From an uncultured Spirochaetaceae bacterium (GTDB lineage: Bacteria; Spirochaetota; Spirochaetia; Sphaerochaetales; Sphaerochaetaceae): DNA of 64,000 bases. A model generated the notes under the pieces. It saw only the letters and a program-made list of their open reading frames with translations, had not been told where the DNA came from and searched no databases. Positions 42,803 through 52,244 of this stretch are shown one piece after another. Position 1 is the stretch's first letter. Every line of letters begins with the position of its first letter. A program made the translations under genes and the position numbers. Where the stretch lies: positions 1 to 64,000 of the forward strand of contig CALXKJ010000006.1 of NCBI GenBank assembly GCA_944388955.1, written 5' to 3'.

Positions 42803-43963
42803 ATGGAAATCAGGCGCATTAAAGGAATAGTCAAGGATTACGCTTGGGGCAATAAGGATTTCATTCCTTCGCTCATCGGTGGATATACAGATAAGCCGCA
42901 GGCAGAACTGTGGCTCGGAACGCATCCTGCGGGGGATGCTGTCTTGGATGACGGCTCAAAGCTTTCATCCCTCATATACAGCGACAAGTCGTTTCTGGGA
43001 AAAGACTGGAATCGTTTTTCCGGGCATCTGCCGCTTCTCATGAAGATACTGGCGATAGATAAGCCTCTCTCTCTGCAGTGCCATCCAGATAAAGCGCAGG
43101 CTGTCAGTGGATGGAATAGGGAAGCTGATGCAAGAGCAAAAGGCGAGCCATGCTCTTACAGTGATGACAACCCGAAATGCGAGATGTTCCTCGCTCTCTC
43201 GCCGGTTACCGCAATGTGTGGATTCCGCCCACTGGAGGTTATCAAGGCAGATCTTGCGGCTATTGTCCCATCTTCTTACGGCAGGACTATAATGGCACTC
43301 TCGTCATCTATAAAGAATCTCTTTATGTCTCTGTTCGCACTTGATGGGAATGAGAAGAAGATAATACTCGAGGAACTTGCCTCCAGTCTTTCAGCATCCA
43401 CATCATCATCCTGGGATGGTCTTTTCATGACGCGTGAGGGCGTTGCCAGGAAATGCCTATCAGAGCATCCGGGGGATATCGGATGCATTTTCCCATATCT
43501 TCTCAATATCGTGCACCTCAGAATCGGGGAGGCGTTGCCTATCGTCCCTGACACGCTTCACGCATATGTCTATGGAAATGGCGTGGAGCTGATGAACGCC
43601 TCAGATAATGTGCTTAGAGGAGGTCTCACACCAAAGCGCATTGACCTTCCGGAACTCGAGCGAGTGATGAGCTTTGATGAGTACAATGCAGTCAAATGCA
43701 CAGTTTCGGAAGATGGATTTGGCCGAAGGTGCTATTCTTCTCCCTCTCCTGATTTCCGTCTGCTCTCAGCGGGAACAGGGATCTATGAGATAAAAGATGA
43801 TTCAATCGCCATCGCAATCGTGACAGAAGGCAGTGTGCGATTCTCCTCAAAGGGTGAGTCCCTTATCCTCTCCAAAGGAGAGGCTGCCGTGATTCCCGCT
43901 TCCTATGATTACACGATGAATGTGCGTGGAGAAATCTTCATCTCGGAGGTGCCAGATGCTTAA
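42803..43963 (+). CDS. manA: Mannose-6-phosphate isomerase, class I
   Basis: 386-aa zinc enzyme interconverting mannose-6-phosphate and fructose-6-phosphate. It opens with MEIRRIKGIVKDYAWGNKDFIP; metal-ligand and active-site segments are AELWLGTHPAG, LSLQCHPDKAQA and PDTLHAYVYGNGVELMNASDNVLRGGLTPKR, the last characteristic of class I. It overlaps the next gene by 8 bp. A leaderless promoter in the 18-bp gap after the MATE gene suggests its own transcription. Confidence 0.94.
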   Translation: MEIRRIKGIVKDYAWGNKDFIPSLIGGYTDKPQAELWLGTHPAGDAVLDDGSKLSSLIYSDKSFLGKDWNRFSGHLPLLMKILAIDKPLSLQCHPDKAQAVSGWNREADARAKGEPCSYSDDNPKCEMFLALSPVTAMCGFRPLEVIKADLAAIVPSSYGRTIMALSSSIKNLFMSLFALDGNEKKIILEELASSLSASTSSSWDGLFMTREGVARKCLSEHPGDIGCIFPYLLNIVHLRIGEALPIVPDTLHAYVYGNGVELMNASDNVLRGGLTPKRIDLPELERVMSFDEYNAVKCTVSEDGFGRRCYSSPSPDFRLLSAGTGIYEIKDDSIAIAIVTEGSVRFSSKGESLILSKGEAAVIPASYDYTMNVRGEIFISEVPDA

Positions 43964-45236
43964 CAGAAAGAGGATAGATATCCTGCTGGAACGTGAAATC
44001 ATCGAGGCGATGGGGTGTACGGAGCCTGCGGCGGCAGCTCTTGCAGGCGCCAAGGCGGCAGAGCTTTTCGGCATGAAGCCTGAGCGAGGAGAAGCTGTCG
44101 TGTCACCTAATATGATGAAGAATGCCATGGGCGTATCTATTCCGAATACTTCGCTTCATGGCATCAAAGCCGCGGTATCGCTGGGAATTGCAATTCATCG
44201 TTCTTCATATGGTCTTTCCGTACTTTCTACTGTTACAGATAAGGAGAGGGAAGAGGCGGCGCTGTTTCCTCTCTCAGTCAGTATAGATGAGAGCGCTCCA
44301 TCCCTTTACGTGAAAGTCACAGTGTACGGACAGGGGCATTCAGCTTCTGCTACGATTTCAGGCGAACATGACCGATTCACCTCCCTTGAGCTTGACGGGC
44401 GTGTGCTTTCAGAGGCTCCTATGTTCTTTCCTGAATGCCAGTCTTTTTCAGAAGACACATTCCTTTCGACTCTCACAATCGCGGATGTGGTGGAATACGC
44501 ATCATCGCTTTCAGAGAATATAAAGGCGCTGTTGAGAAAAGCGGTTGAGGAAAACTCCGCTATAAGCAATGAAGGTCTCACTCACGACTGGGGACTTTCC
44601 GTCGGCAAGATCATGTCTGAGTCTCTTCCGGAGACACCTCATACGCTCTCCGAAGTCTTTTCAAAAGCCGCAGCTGCAGCCGCGGCAGGCTCGGATGCAA
44701 GAATGTCTGGCTCTCCTCTTCCTGTTATGATCAACTCAGGTTCAGGGAATCAGGGGATAACAGTCACTGTACCTGTGCGTATTGTCTCGGAATATCTTCA
44801 TAAGAGTGAGAGTGAGATGCTTTCAGCAGTTGCAATCAGCGAGCTGGTGGGGCTTGTGCTTACAAGCTTCAAGGACAGGCTCTCTGCGCTCTGCGGGGCT
44901 TTCACTGCTGCTATAGGCACTGCGTGTGCTTATTCATATCTCCTTGGAGGCGATATATCTATACTGGATGCGACCATCAACAACATGGTTGGAAATCTCT
45001 CTGGAATCATATGTGATGGAGCGAAGGACACATGTGCTCTTAAGATCTACACATCACTTATGGCTGCAGCTGCCGCTTCAAGTCTTGCCCTTCATGGGAA
45101 AAGAGCAGGAGGTGAGGCTGGAATAGTCGGAGATGACTCGCTCTCTTCAATAGATCACCTGACAAGGATTTCCCATGAAGGCATGGAGGAGACTAACAGA
45201 ACGATTATCCGCATCATGCTTGAGAAGAACAGATGA
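43956..45236 (+). CDS. L-cysteine desulfidase / L-serine dehydratase alpha family (CyuA, UPF0597)
   Basis: 426 aa from ATG 43956, with CGGAGG upstream; the longer frame lies inside manA. MGCTEPAAAALAGAKAAE near residue 19 is the family signature, whose Cys is the catalytic or Fe-S residue in the characterised archaeal cysteine desulfidase. SGSGNQGITVTVPV mid-protein and a Cys-rich C-terminal half (SGIICDGAKDTCALK) also fit. The family converts cysteine to pyruvate, sulfide and ammonia, or deaminates serine; which one is undetermined. Overlaps manA by 8 bp and the exonuclease gene by 4 bp. Confidence 0.85.
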   Translation: MLNRKRIDILLEREIIEAMGCTEPAAAALAGAKAAELFGMKPERGEAVVSPNMMKNAMGVSIPNTSLHGIKAAVSLGIAIHRSSYGLSVLSTVTDKEREEAALFPLSVSIDESAPSLYVKVTVYGQGHSASATISGEHDRFTSLELDGRVLSEAPMFFPECQSFSEDTFLSTLTIADVVEYASSLSENIKALLRKAVEENSAISNEGLTHDWGLSVGKIMSESLPETPHTLSEVFSKAAAAAAAGSDARMSGSPLPVMINSGSGNQGITVTVPVRIVSEYLHKSESEMLSAVAISELVGLVLTSFKDRLSALCGAFTAAIGTACAYSYLLGGDISILDATINNMVGNLSGIICDGAKDTCALKIYTSLMAAAAASSLALHGKRAGGEAGIVGDDSLSSIDHLTRISHEGMEETNRTIIRIMLEKNR

Positions 45237-45802
45237 TCTATACCGCAATAGATTTCGAGACAGCCGCTTCCTCATCGGCGAGCGCGTGCTCTATAGGGCT
45301 TGTGAGAATGGATGGGGAAGGGGAAGTTCTTGACCAGTACTATTCTCTTATACGACCGAAATCGAGCGCTTTCTCTCCTGTGTGCTTCTCGATTCATCAT
45401 CTCGATCCGGTAGATATATTATCATCTCCGACAATCGCGGAGCTGTGGCCTGATATAAAAGCTTTCATCTCAGATTACCCATTAGTCGCCCATAATGCGA
45501 ATTTCGATATGAAAGTACTCCGTGATTCTCTTGCATCGTGGGGTATTGAATGCATTCATAACGAATACTTCTGCACGCTCTCTCTTTCAAGAAGACTTTG
45601 GAAAGGAAAGCATTCCTATTCGCTTTGCGCGCTCACAGCAGAGCTTGGATGGGAGTATGATGCCCATAACGCGCTCTCGGATGCTCTTATGTGCGGGCGT
45701 CTGTTCTCAAGACTCTGCGGTATGAATATCATTGATGACGATACAGCCTCCGCATTCTTCAGAAGGGTATATAGAGACAGAAGCTATCCTAAGCGGATCT
45801 GA
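45233..45802 (+). CDS. DEDDh 3'-5' exonuclease (DNA polymerase III epsilon-like)
   Basis: 189 aa. The three Exo motifs are visible: TAIDFETA at residues 3-10, VAHNANFDMKVL near 84, and HNALSDALMCGRLF near 142 with the catalytic His/Asp. Stand-alone proteins of this size are proofreading-like or repair nucleases, not necessarily DnaQ. Its start overlaps the cyuA-like stop (ATGA), and its 3' end overlaps the convergent PAP2 gene by 14 bp. Confidence 0.88.
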   Translation: MIYTAIDFETAASSSASACSIGLVRMDGEGEVLDQYYSLIRPKSSAFSPVCFSIHHLDPVDILSSPTIAELWPDIKAFISDYPLVAHNANFDMKVLRDSLASWGIECIHNEYFCTLSLSRRLWKGKHSYSLCALTAELGWEYDAHNALSDALMCGRLFSRLCGMNIIDDDTASAFFRRVYRDRSYPKRI

Positions 45803-46739
45803 CATCTCTTCCCATAAGCCCTATTGATACAGCTAACAGAGGATAGAGATATGTGCTGTAGAGTCCTATGATAAGGAAAAGAAGATTCTCAGATGCGGCA
45901 TGCGGCAGAGGAATTGCATTCACGCCAAGCGCAACTGGAATAAGAATCGCTATACCGACAGCAAAACGTATCGCTTTCAGTCCAGGTCTGCCTTTTGCGG
46001 GGTCTGATGAGATTGTCTTTCTGTCGAGATAGAATCCGAATATCGCGCCAGCAGCAATAGAAGCATTAGAGGCAAGGTCGCTGAATGCCATGCTGTCTAT
46101 TTCGGTGAAGACCAGAAGGAGAGTCAGAATAAGCGCTGCCAGAAATGCGATAAGGCCGTATGTGAATGTGAATATCAGATAGGCGCGTCTGTTATCGTAT
46201 AACCTTGATGTGAATGCAGTCATGCCTATAGCTATGATAACCCCTATCGCTGTTCCTATGAGTGTATCAAGCGGCCAGTGCACACCAAGATACATCCTCG
46301 ATACCGGCACCATGATGATTGCTATCAAGGAAATGAGAAGGATCCACCATTTTCTGAAGCATGCGGCAATTGACGCATAGAATGAACCAGAAGTTGTGCT
46401 ATGCCCAGAAGGGAATGAGTATCCGGTTGCTGTCTCTACACGGCGTGCATCGATAAGCTCACTGTATACCTGGAATGGGCGAGGAACACGGAATATCGCT
46501 TTCAGAGTCTGTGAGACAAGAAGCGCGCTGAGAAGCGATAGCGCGACCACTACAGCCTTTTTGCGGCTGACGCACCATGAGAGGATGAGCAGCACGATAA
46601 GGGGAACCGCGATTTCCCCCAGCATCGTGAAGCATTCCATGATGATATCTAGAAGAGGATTTCCTATCCTCTGGAAAAACAACAGAATCGAAAGCTGCAT
46701 GAATAAAGGATAAATGAGAGGATTTGAAGAATCAATCAT
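45789..46739 (-). CDS. PAP2-family phosphatase, membrane-bound
   Basis: 316 aa from the ATG at 46739, which overlaps the upstream EamA stop; a TTG 15 bp earlier is possible. The three PAP2 motifs are complete: KAIFRVPRP, YSFPSGHSTTSG and SRMYLGVHWPLDTLIG. About nine hydrophobic helices, more than the minimal six, with a C-terminal membrane extension. It should dephosphorylate a lipid phosphate such as undecaprenyl pyrophosphate, facing the periplasm. Co-transcribed with the EamA gene. Confidence 0.9.
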   Translation of the reverse strand: MIDSSNPLIYPLFMQLSILLFFQRIGNPLLDIIMECFTMLGEIAVPLIVLLILSWCVSRKKAVVVALSLLSALLVSQTLKAIFRVPRPFQVYSELIDARRVETATGYSFPSGHSTTSGSFYASIAACFRKWWILLISLIAIIMVPVSRMYLGVHWPLDTLIGTAIGVIIAIGMTAFTSRLYDNRRAYLIFTFTYGLIAFLAALILTLLLVFTEIDSMAFSDLASNASIAAGAIFGFYLDRKTISSDPAKGRPGLKAIRFAVGIAILIPVALGVNAIPLPHAASENLLFLIIGLYSTYLYPLLAVSIGLMGRDVRSA

Positions 46740-47589
46740 CCTTTCTGTTCGCAATGAACATCAGGAACGCCATCAGTATGATGATTCCATACCCAAGGAA
46801 GCTCCAGGTGTCTGGAATCTGTGAGAAAGCAATCCATCCAAGAATAGCCGAGAATATAACCTGCGAATAATCATAGACGGAAATCTCTCTCGCTGGAGCG
46901 AACCTGTAAGCAGCGGTGATGGCAAACTGTCCTGAAGCGGCAGCAGAGCCTGCAAGTATGAGGATGATGAACTGCCTGATTGTCATCGGATGATAATCAA
47001 AGATGAGATACGGGAGTGTGACAAGACTTGAGAACGCGGAGAAAAAGAGTACTATGACAGAGCCCCTGACATCGCGTTTCCCAAGCGCTCTTACAGCTGT
47101 ATATGCACCGCCAGCCCCTATTCCTCCTGCAAAACCGATAAGCGAAGCTGCTAGATTCTGGTTGCTGAATGTCGGGCGTATTATGAAGAGACTGCCAATG
47201 AATGCGCCTATGACAATCAGCATTTTCTTCATTGAGATTCCTTCTTTGAGGAATATGAAAGAGAATAATAGAGTGAAAAACGGTGACATCTTGTTCAGCA
47301 TTGTCGCATCTGAAAGTATGAGGTGATCAACCGCGTAGAAATTGCCAAGAATGCCTATCGTACCCGCTACGGAGCGTATGATGAGAAGAGGAATATCATC
47401 TTTCTTTATTGAGATGCTTTTCCTCTCTGAGATGACTATCGCCAGAGCGACCAATGCTGCTATCGCATTTCTGAAGAAGCTTTTCTCAATCGATGGCAGA
47501 TCTCCAGAAAGCCTCACGAACATGTTCATGGCTGCAAATGAGAATGCAGATATCAATATGCATATGATTCCTTTTGCTCTTCTTTCCAT
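46732..47589 (-). CDS. EamA/DMT-superfamily transporter
   Basis: 285 aa from the ATG at 47589 (MERRAKGIICILISAFSF); a GTG 18 bp upstream is in frame. Ten hydrophobic helices in two EamA repeats (FAAMNMFVRLSGDLPSIEKSFFRN, then VIFSAILGWIAFSQIPDTWSFLG). Exports or imports a small metabolite; the substrate is not predictable. A TGA-TACCAT extended -10 lies 8 nt upstream of the start, with no Shine-Dalgarno sequence. Divergent from the choloylglycine-hydrolase-family gene. Confidence 0.88.
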   Translation of the reverse strand: MERRAKGIICILISAFSFAAMNMFVRLSGDLPSIEKSFFRNAIAALVALAIVISERKSISIKKDDIPLLIIRSVAGTIGILGNFYAVDHLILSDATMLNKMSPFFTLLFSFIFLKEGISMKKMLIVIGAFIGSLFIIRPTFSNQNLAASLIGFAGGIGAGGAYTAVRALGKRDVRGSVIVLFFSAFSSLVTLPYLIFDYHPMTIRQFIILILAGSAAASGQFAITAAYRFAPAREISVYDYSQVIFSAILGWIAFSQIPDTWSFLGYGIIILMAFLMFIANRKDD

Positions 47590-47685
47590 ATTGGCAGATG
47601 GTATCACAATGAGGCTCTCTGCAACTATGGGAAACTTTGTTCGACGGATTTCGTTTTTGGGGTTACACTTAGATAGGAGGCGTTT

Positions 47686-48753
47686 ATGAAAAAACGTTTA
47701 CTTTCACTTTTTGTGCTTTTGATGTTCTCAATCGGTACAATCTTTGCCTGCTCGTCATTCTCATGGCATACCGAAGATGGTCTCCATCTACTAGGCCGTA
47801 CATATGATATGTTCGGAGATCTTTCTGGAAACAGGATAACAGTCGTGGCTCCTGGCTATGAGCTTGCCACTTCACCATCAGGGACTGAAACGACAGTCAC
47901 GATGGAGCATGGGTTTATAGGCAACGGTATTCTTGGCTCCACTGCGCCTATCATGACAGATGGCATGAATGACCAGGGGCTTATGGGGTGTCTTCTCAAC
48001 TTCCCTCGATATGGTTATTACAACACACAGGAGAAGGAAGGCAATCTTGATCTCCATCCTGCATTCTTTGTTCCTTATATCCTTGGAACCTGCGCCACTC
48101 TTGATGATGTAGAGGAGGCCGTAAAGCATATCAATCTCACAGATGAGCTTATCTTCGGTGCTCATATGTCAGTCCATTACATCTTCTCCGATGGAAGCGG
48201 GGAAGCTATAATCATTGAGCCAGATGAAGGTGGAATAACAGTTCACAGGAATACTATTGGCGTTATGGCCAATGCGCCGGATTACAACTGGCAGAAGACG
48301 AACCTGAAGAATTATGTAGCGGTATCGAATCTCGACACTCCGCCTCTTGAGCTTCTTGGAGAGACAATCCAGCCATTCGGTAATGGTACAGGTGGCAGCT
48401 TCGGACTTCCAGGAGGATACTCATCACCTGCAAGGTTTGTCCGTCTTGCATTCGCGAAGCAGTTCGCACCGCTTGGAAAGGATGAGGTTGATGGCGTAAC
48501 AAGGATGTTCCACACATTCGCTGTTGTTGATATCCCAGACGGAATGCTCAGAGAGAGTGCTGAGACAACAGATGCGGAGCAGTCTCTTTGCACCGCTGTG
48601 ATGTGCTCTGAAAGCCATACATACTATTTCGCACCAGCGACAAACAGACGTATCTCAGCATATAACGTTGATAACGCGCTCAAAGCTATGGGCGATGAGA
48701 AGATAGCTTATTACCCGATACCTGTCGAGGATGATATAAGCTACGTAATCTGA
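47686..48753 (+). CDS. Choloylglycine hydrolase / penicillin V acylase family (Ntn hydrolase), exported
   Basis: 355 aa. The signal peptide (residues 1-20, MKKRLLSLFVLLMFSIGTIFA) is predicted to be cut just before Cys, exposing the N-terminal nucleophile of CSSFSWHTEDG. The family Arg in LLGRTYDM and Asp/Asn elements in MTDGMNDQGLMG follow. Members deconjugate bile salts or hydrolyse N-acyl bonds in penicillin V and acyl-homoserine lactones; sequence alone does not choose. The cleavage context also resembles a weak lipobox, so lipidation is a less likely alternative that would block the nucleophile. AGGAGG precedes the ATG; a terminator follows. Confidence 0.87.
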   Translation: MKKRLLSLFVLLMFSIGTIFACSSFSWHTEDGLHLLGRTYDMFGDLSGNRITVVAPGYELATSPSGTETTVTMEHGFIGNGILGSTAPIMTDGMNDQGLMGCLLNFPRYGYYNTQEKEGNLDLHPAFFVPYILGTCATLDDVEEAVKHINLTDELIFGAHMSVHYIFSDGSGEAIIIEPDEGGITVHRNTIGVMANAPDYNWQKTNLKNYVAVSNLDTPPLELLGETIQPFGNGTGGSFGLPGGYSSPARFVRLAFAKQFAPLGKDEVDGVTRMFHTFAVVDIPDGMLRESAETTDAEQSLCTAVMCSESHTYYFAPATNRRISAYNVDNALKAMGDEKIAYYPIPVEDDISYVI

Positions 48754-48771
48754 GTTTTCAGGATTTTCAGA

Positions 48772-48802
48772 AGAGCCACGGCATCAGGCATGCAGTGGCT
48801 CT
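48772..48802 (+). terminator. Terminator after the choloylglycine-hydrolase-family gene
   Basis: AGAGCCAC (48772-48779) and GTGGCTCT (48795-48802), a perfect 8-bp stem followed by TTTAAG. It separates the gene from the convergent MATE gene. Confidence 0.75.
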
Positions 48803-48819
48803 TTTAAGTGTGGAAAGAC

Positions 48820-50157
48820 TCAGTGCTTGGCTGTTTTCCATTTTCCTTTTCTGTATTCCAGCCCTGATATCATCCAATTCGCTGCCCAGCCGATAGGTAC
48901 TGCGATCCAAACCATCTCCACACCGAAACGTGGTGCCCCGACAAAGGCTACTATGACTCTGATGGAGAGATTCACTAGATTCGCTATTGTGAACATTGTC
49001 ATATCCCCAGCGCCTCTGAGAAGACCGTCGGTAATCATCTTGAAACCGATAAGTGCGAAGAACCAGCCCATGAATGACAAGTATCCGGTACCTGTCGCCA
49101 TTGCCGCTGCAGTCCCTTCGCTTCCTATGAAGAGTTTTATAATCCAGATGTTCACAGTCTCAAGAGGAATCATGATGAGAATAGCGAGTACTGCCACGAT
49201 GAGATACGATGCATGATAGCCTTTCACTACACGCTCAGTTTTATCAGCTCCGAGATTCTGCGCCGTGTATGAGCTCATCGCATTTCCCATGGCAGACATT
49301 GGTACAACAGCAATGCTTTCGATTCTCATCGCTGCTGAGAAACCTGCAAGGACTTCAGAGCCGAAGCTATTGACTACGCTTTGCACAAGCATCATGCCTA
49401 TCGATACGGTAGACTGCTGGAGTATGGACGGAAGAGCTATAAGAGAGATGGTCCTGAAAAGCTCTGACGACCAGATTCTCTCGTTCTTCTCGTTGAATGC
49501 GGAGAGCGTCCTAAGAAGTACCATGAATGATATGATTGCGGAAATCCCCTGTGCAATCAGGGTGGCCCAAGCCGCTCCATCCACACCCATCCCGAGATTT
49601 CTGACCATGTAGATATCGAGGAAGATATTGAGAATTGATGAGAATATGAGCAGGAAAAGGGGTATCTTCGATTTCCCGAGGGCGTTGAACATCGATGCCA
49701 GCACATTGTACATGAAAAGAAAAGGCAATCCCAGAAAATATATTCTCAGATAGCTTATGGCGTCCGCAAGAATATCTTCGGGCGTGTTGAGAGCGCTCAT
49801 GATCTCAGGGCTGAATATATAGCCAATCATGCCAAGAATAATCGACAGAACCAGGAATGTGATAAGGCTCGTGCTTATAGCGCTCTTCATCATTCCGTAT
49901 CTCTTTGCACCGAATGCACGGCTTGCAACGACAGATGCGCCGATTCCCCCTCCGATTGCTATTGATATGAAGACTGTTGTGAGCGCGTAGGAGGCGCCTA
50001 CTGCCGCAAGCGCTTTCTCTCCTACAAAGCGTCCTACGATTACAGAGTCTGCCATCGTATAGAATTGCTGGAAGAGATTCCCGAGCATCATCGGCAGCGC
50101 GAAGATGATAAGCGCCGAGATAGGTGTTCTATGTATAAGGTATTCTGAGTCTTTCAT
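48820..50157 (-). CDS. MATE-family efflux transporter
   Basis: 445 aa, MATE/NorM-like with the NTD motif PISALIIFALPMMLGNLFQQFYTMADSVIVGRFVGEKALAAVGA and the second half FSAAMRIESIAVVPMSAMGNAMSSYTAQNLGADK. It overlaps the stop of the upstream M18 peptidase gene by 4 bp, forming a two-gene operon. Substrate unknown. Confidence 0.9.
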   Translation of the reverse strand: MKDSEYLIHRTPISALIIFALPMMLGNLFQQFYTMADSVIVGRFVGEKALAAVGASYALTTVFISIAIGGGIGASVVASRAFGAKRYGMMKSAISTSLITFLVLSIILGMIGYIFSPEIMSALNTPEDILADAISYLRIYFLGLPFLFMYNVLASMFNALGKSKIPLFLLIFSSILNIFLDIYMVRNLGMGVDGAAWATLIAQGISAIISFMVLLRTLSAFNEKNERIWSSELFRTISLIALPSILQQSTVSIGMMLVQSVVNSFGSEVLAGFSAAMRIESIAVVPMSAMGNAMSSYTAQNLGADKTERVVKGYHASYLIVAVLAILIMIPLETVNIWIIKLFIGSEGTAAAMATGTGYLSFMGWFFALIGFKMITDGLLRGAGDMTMFTIANLVNLSIRVIVAFVGAPRFGVEMVWIAVPIGWAANWMISGLEYRKGKWKTAKH

Positions 50158-51437
50158 CGTGCGAAAAATACCTTTGCAAGATTGAATAAGGGTTTTGCAT
50201 CCCTTGTTCCTGCAGTCTCATAAGGGGAGTGCATCGCAAGCTGTGCCGCTCCTATGTCCACACTTGGTATGCTTACCTGTTCCTGGGAGAGATTACCAAG
50301 CGTTGAGCCCCCTGGGATATCGGAATTATTCGCGAAATACTGATATGGGATTCTATTGTCTTCCAACAGGCATCTGAGGAAGCTGGCGCTTTCCGCATCT
50401 GTTGTGTACTTCTGTGCTGCGCTGAATTTTATAGCCACTCCGCCATTCATCCTTGGCTTGTTGGTCACATCGCATTTTTCAGCATAGCATGGATGAAGCG
50501 CATGGCAGTTATCGGCACTTATGAGGTGGGAAGAAGCGAGCAGCATCGCTTTTCCTTCCTCATCGATTGAGAGCGAAAGCGCTATTCTCGTGATGGTTGT
50601 CCTAAGGAAATCCGAGAGAGCACCCTGCTTTGTTCCGCTTCCTACTTCTTCGTTGTCAAAGAGTGCCGCAATTGCAATCGTACTGCCATAACCAGCTTTC
50701 ACCAATCCATCAATCGATGTGAATGCGCACATGAGATCATCAATCCTTGGAGAAGAGAAGAACTCCCCATCAAGCCCCCATATTGCACCTTTTTCCTTTG
50801 GATATAGGAAGAGATCATATTCAAGAAGATTATCCTCAGCAGTCTCTATATTCTCAGCAAGGGCTTTCCTGAATCGAGCATTCTCAAAACCTTCCGCAAA
50901 GAGTGGTGCGATTTCCTTCTGCACGCTGTATGCGTGTCCTTCATTCACTTTCCTGTCCATGTGGATAGCAAGTGATGGAAGCATAACAAATGGGCGCTGA
51001 AAATCCACAAGGCGTTCTTCATAGCCGTTCCCATTCCTTACATACGCTCTTCCTGCGATAGAAAGCGGTCTGTCAAACCATGGGGCTATCAAAGCACCGC
51101 CATAGCCTTCTGTATTGAGCGTGGTGTAGAGAGAAGATGCGGAAATCTCAGGATTTGTCTTCACCCTGAATGATGGGCTGTCTGTATGGGATGCGATAAT
51201 CGAGAAGGATTGCGGTTTCTCTTCGGGAACCCGGAATGCAATCATTGCCGAGCTGTTGCGTGTCACGAAGTATGACTTTCCTCTTTCAATCTTCCATCGT
51301 CTCTTCTCGTCGAGCTTCTGGAATCCATCAGCAATAAGCATGTCAGAGATATTCTTCACCGCATGGAAGCCTGTAGGGCTTTTTTCGATGAAAGCTATGA
51401 GTTTTTCTGTATATTCCTTGTCTGTTTCAGTGTGCAT
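50154..51437 (-). CDS. M18-family aspartyl aminopeptidase
   Basis: 427-aa cytoplasmic dinuclear zinc peptidase. The metal sites are visible: SHTDSPSFRVK near residue 90, GLDGEFFSSPRIDDLMC near 230, FDNEEVGSGTKQGA near 262 and a C-terminal AMHSPYETAGTRD. It removes N-terminal acidic residues from peptides. It is translated from an ATG with a TAGACT -10 exactly 6 nt upstream, probably leaderless. Divergent from ung across 79 bp. Confidence 0.93.
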   Translation of the reverse strand: MHTETDKEYTEKLIAFIEKSPTGFHAVKNISDMLIADGFQKLDEKRRWKIERGKSYFVTRNSSAMIAFRVPEEKPQSFSIIASHTDSPSFRVKTNPEISASSLYTTLNTEGYGGALIAPWFDRPLSIAGRAYVRNGNGYEERLVDFQRPFVMLPSLAIHMDRKVNEGHAYSVQKEIAPLFAEGFENARFRKALAENIETAEDNLLEYDLFLYPKEKGAIWGLDGEFFSSPRIDDLMCAFTSIDGLVKAGYGSTIAIAALFDNEEVGSGTKQGALSDFLRTTITRIALSLSIDEEGKAMLLASSHLISADNCHALHPCYAEKCDVTNKPRMNGGVAIKFSAAQKYTTDAESASFLRCLLEDNRIPYQYFANNSDIPGGSTLGNLSQEQVSIPSVDIGAAQLAMHSPYETAGTRDAKPLFNLAKVFFAR

Positions 51438-51443
51438 GGAAAG

Positions 51444-51449
51444 AGTCTA
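51444..51449 (-). promoter_or_regulatory. Candidate leaderless -10 of the M18 peptidase gene
   Basis: On the minus strand TAGACT, then 6 nt, then the ATG at 51437. The same hexamer and spacing occur before chrA at 2142. Confidence 0.45.
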
Positions 51450-51481
51450 GCGCGATGTGTCATTTTCGGGAATATAATGCT

Positions 51482-51510
51482 TTCATCTGTGGCAGAATCT
51501 GCTTTAAGAT
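51482..51510 (+). promoter_or_regulatory. Candidate leaderless promoter of ung
   Basis: TTCATC (51482-51487), 17 bp, TAAGAT (51505-51510), 6 nt, then the ATG at 51517. No Shine-Dalgarno sequence. A separate TATAAT at about 51473-51478 could give a longer leader instead. Confidence 0.4.
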
Positions 51511-51516
51511 GCATTC

Positions 51517-52176
51517 ATGATACATGTTGGAAATGACTGGCAGCCAATCTTCGATGCCGAACAGAGCAAGCCTTATTATCTTGAGCTGAGAGCTTTTCTC
51601 AAAGAAGAATACAGAACAAAGACTGTCTTCCCTCCGATGGGAGAGATATTCAATGCCTTCGCGCTTACTGGCTTTTCAGATACCAGAGTAGTTATCGTGG
51701 GACAGGATCCATACCATGAGAAGAATCAGGCAATGGGCCTTTCATTCTCTGTCAGGGAAGGTGTCGTGGAGCCTCCATCACTCAGGAATATACATAAGGA
51801 AATCATCAGCGAAGGCGTGGAGCAGGGCCTCTGGTCCTCTGATCTCACGCGCTGGGCAGAGCAGGGGGTGCTTCTTATCAACAGCACGCTCACTGTTGTC
51901 GAGCATAAGGCTGCATCGCACGCGGGCAAGGGCTGGGAAACATTCACAGATAATGCGATAAAGCTTCTTGGCTCCGATGCAAAGCCCCGCGTCTTCATGC
52001 TCTGGGGAAGCTATGCAAGAAGCAAGAAGGCTCTGATTTCAAATCCTGCCCATCTCGTGCTTGAGTCCGCCCATCCAAGTCCTCTGAGCGCTTTCAATGG
52101 CTTTTTCGGCAATAATCATTTCAGAGCCTGCAATGAATTCCTGAAGAAGAATGGGTATCCCCCGATATACTGGTGA
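51517..52176 (+). CDS. ung: Uracil-DNA glycosylase
   Basis: 219-aa family 1 enzyme that removes uracil from DNA in base-excision repair. The water-activating loop VVIVGQDPYHEKNQAMGLSFSV near residue 62, LLINSTLTVVEHKAASH mid-protein, and the DNA-intercalation loop ESAHPSPLSAFNGFFG near the C-terminus are all intact. Divergent from the M18 gene; alkaline phosphatase follows 89 bp later with its own promoter. Confidence 0.97.
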   Translation: MIHVGNDWQPIFDAEQSKPYYLELRAFLKEEYRTKTVFPPMGEIFNAFALTGFSDTRVVIVGQDPYHEKNQAMGLSFSVREGVVEPPSLRNIHKEIISEGVEQGLWSSDLTRWAEQGVLLINSTLTVVEHKAASHAGKGWETFTDNAIKLLGSDAKPRVFMLWGSYARSKKALISNPAHLVLESAHPSPLSAFNGFFGNNHFRACNEFLKKNGYPPIYW

Positions 52177-52230
52177 AATCTTAACAGAAAAATAATATCT
52201 TCTGCCTTTTCATATAATATCGATGGAGTA

Positions 52231-52244
52231 GTCTACCCGTAGAC
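52231..52244. promoter_or_regulatory. Palindrome in the alkaline phosphatase leader
   Basis: GTCTAC-CC-GTAGAC, a perfect 6-bp dyad 12 bp downstream of TATAAT (52213-52218) and about 21 bp before the ATG at 52266. It may be an operator or a short mRNA hairpin; the bound factor is unknown. Confidence 0.45.
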
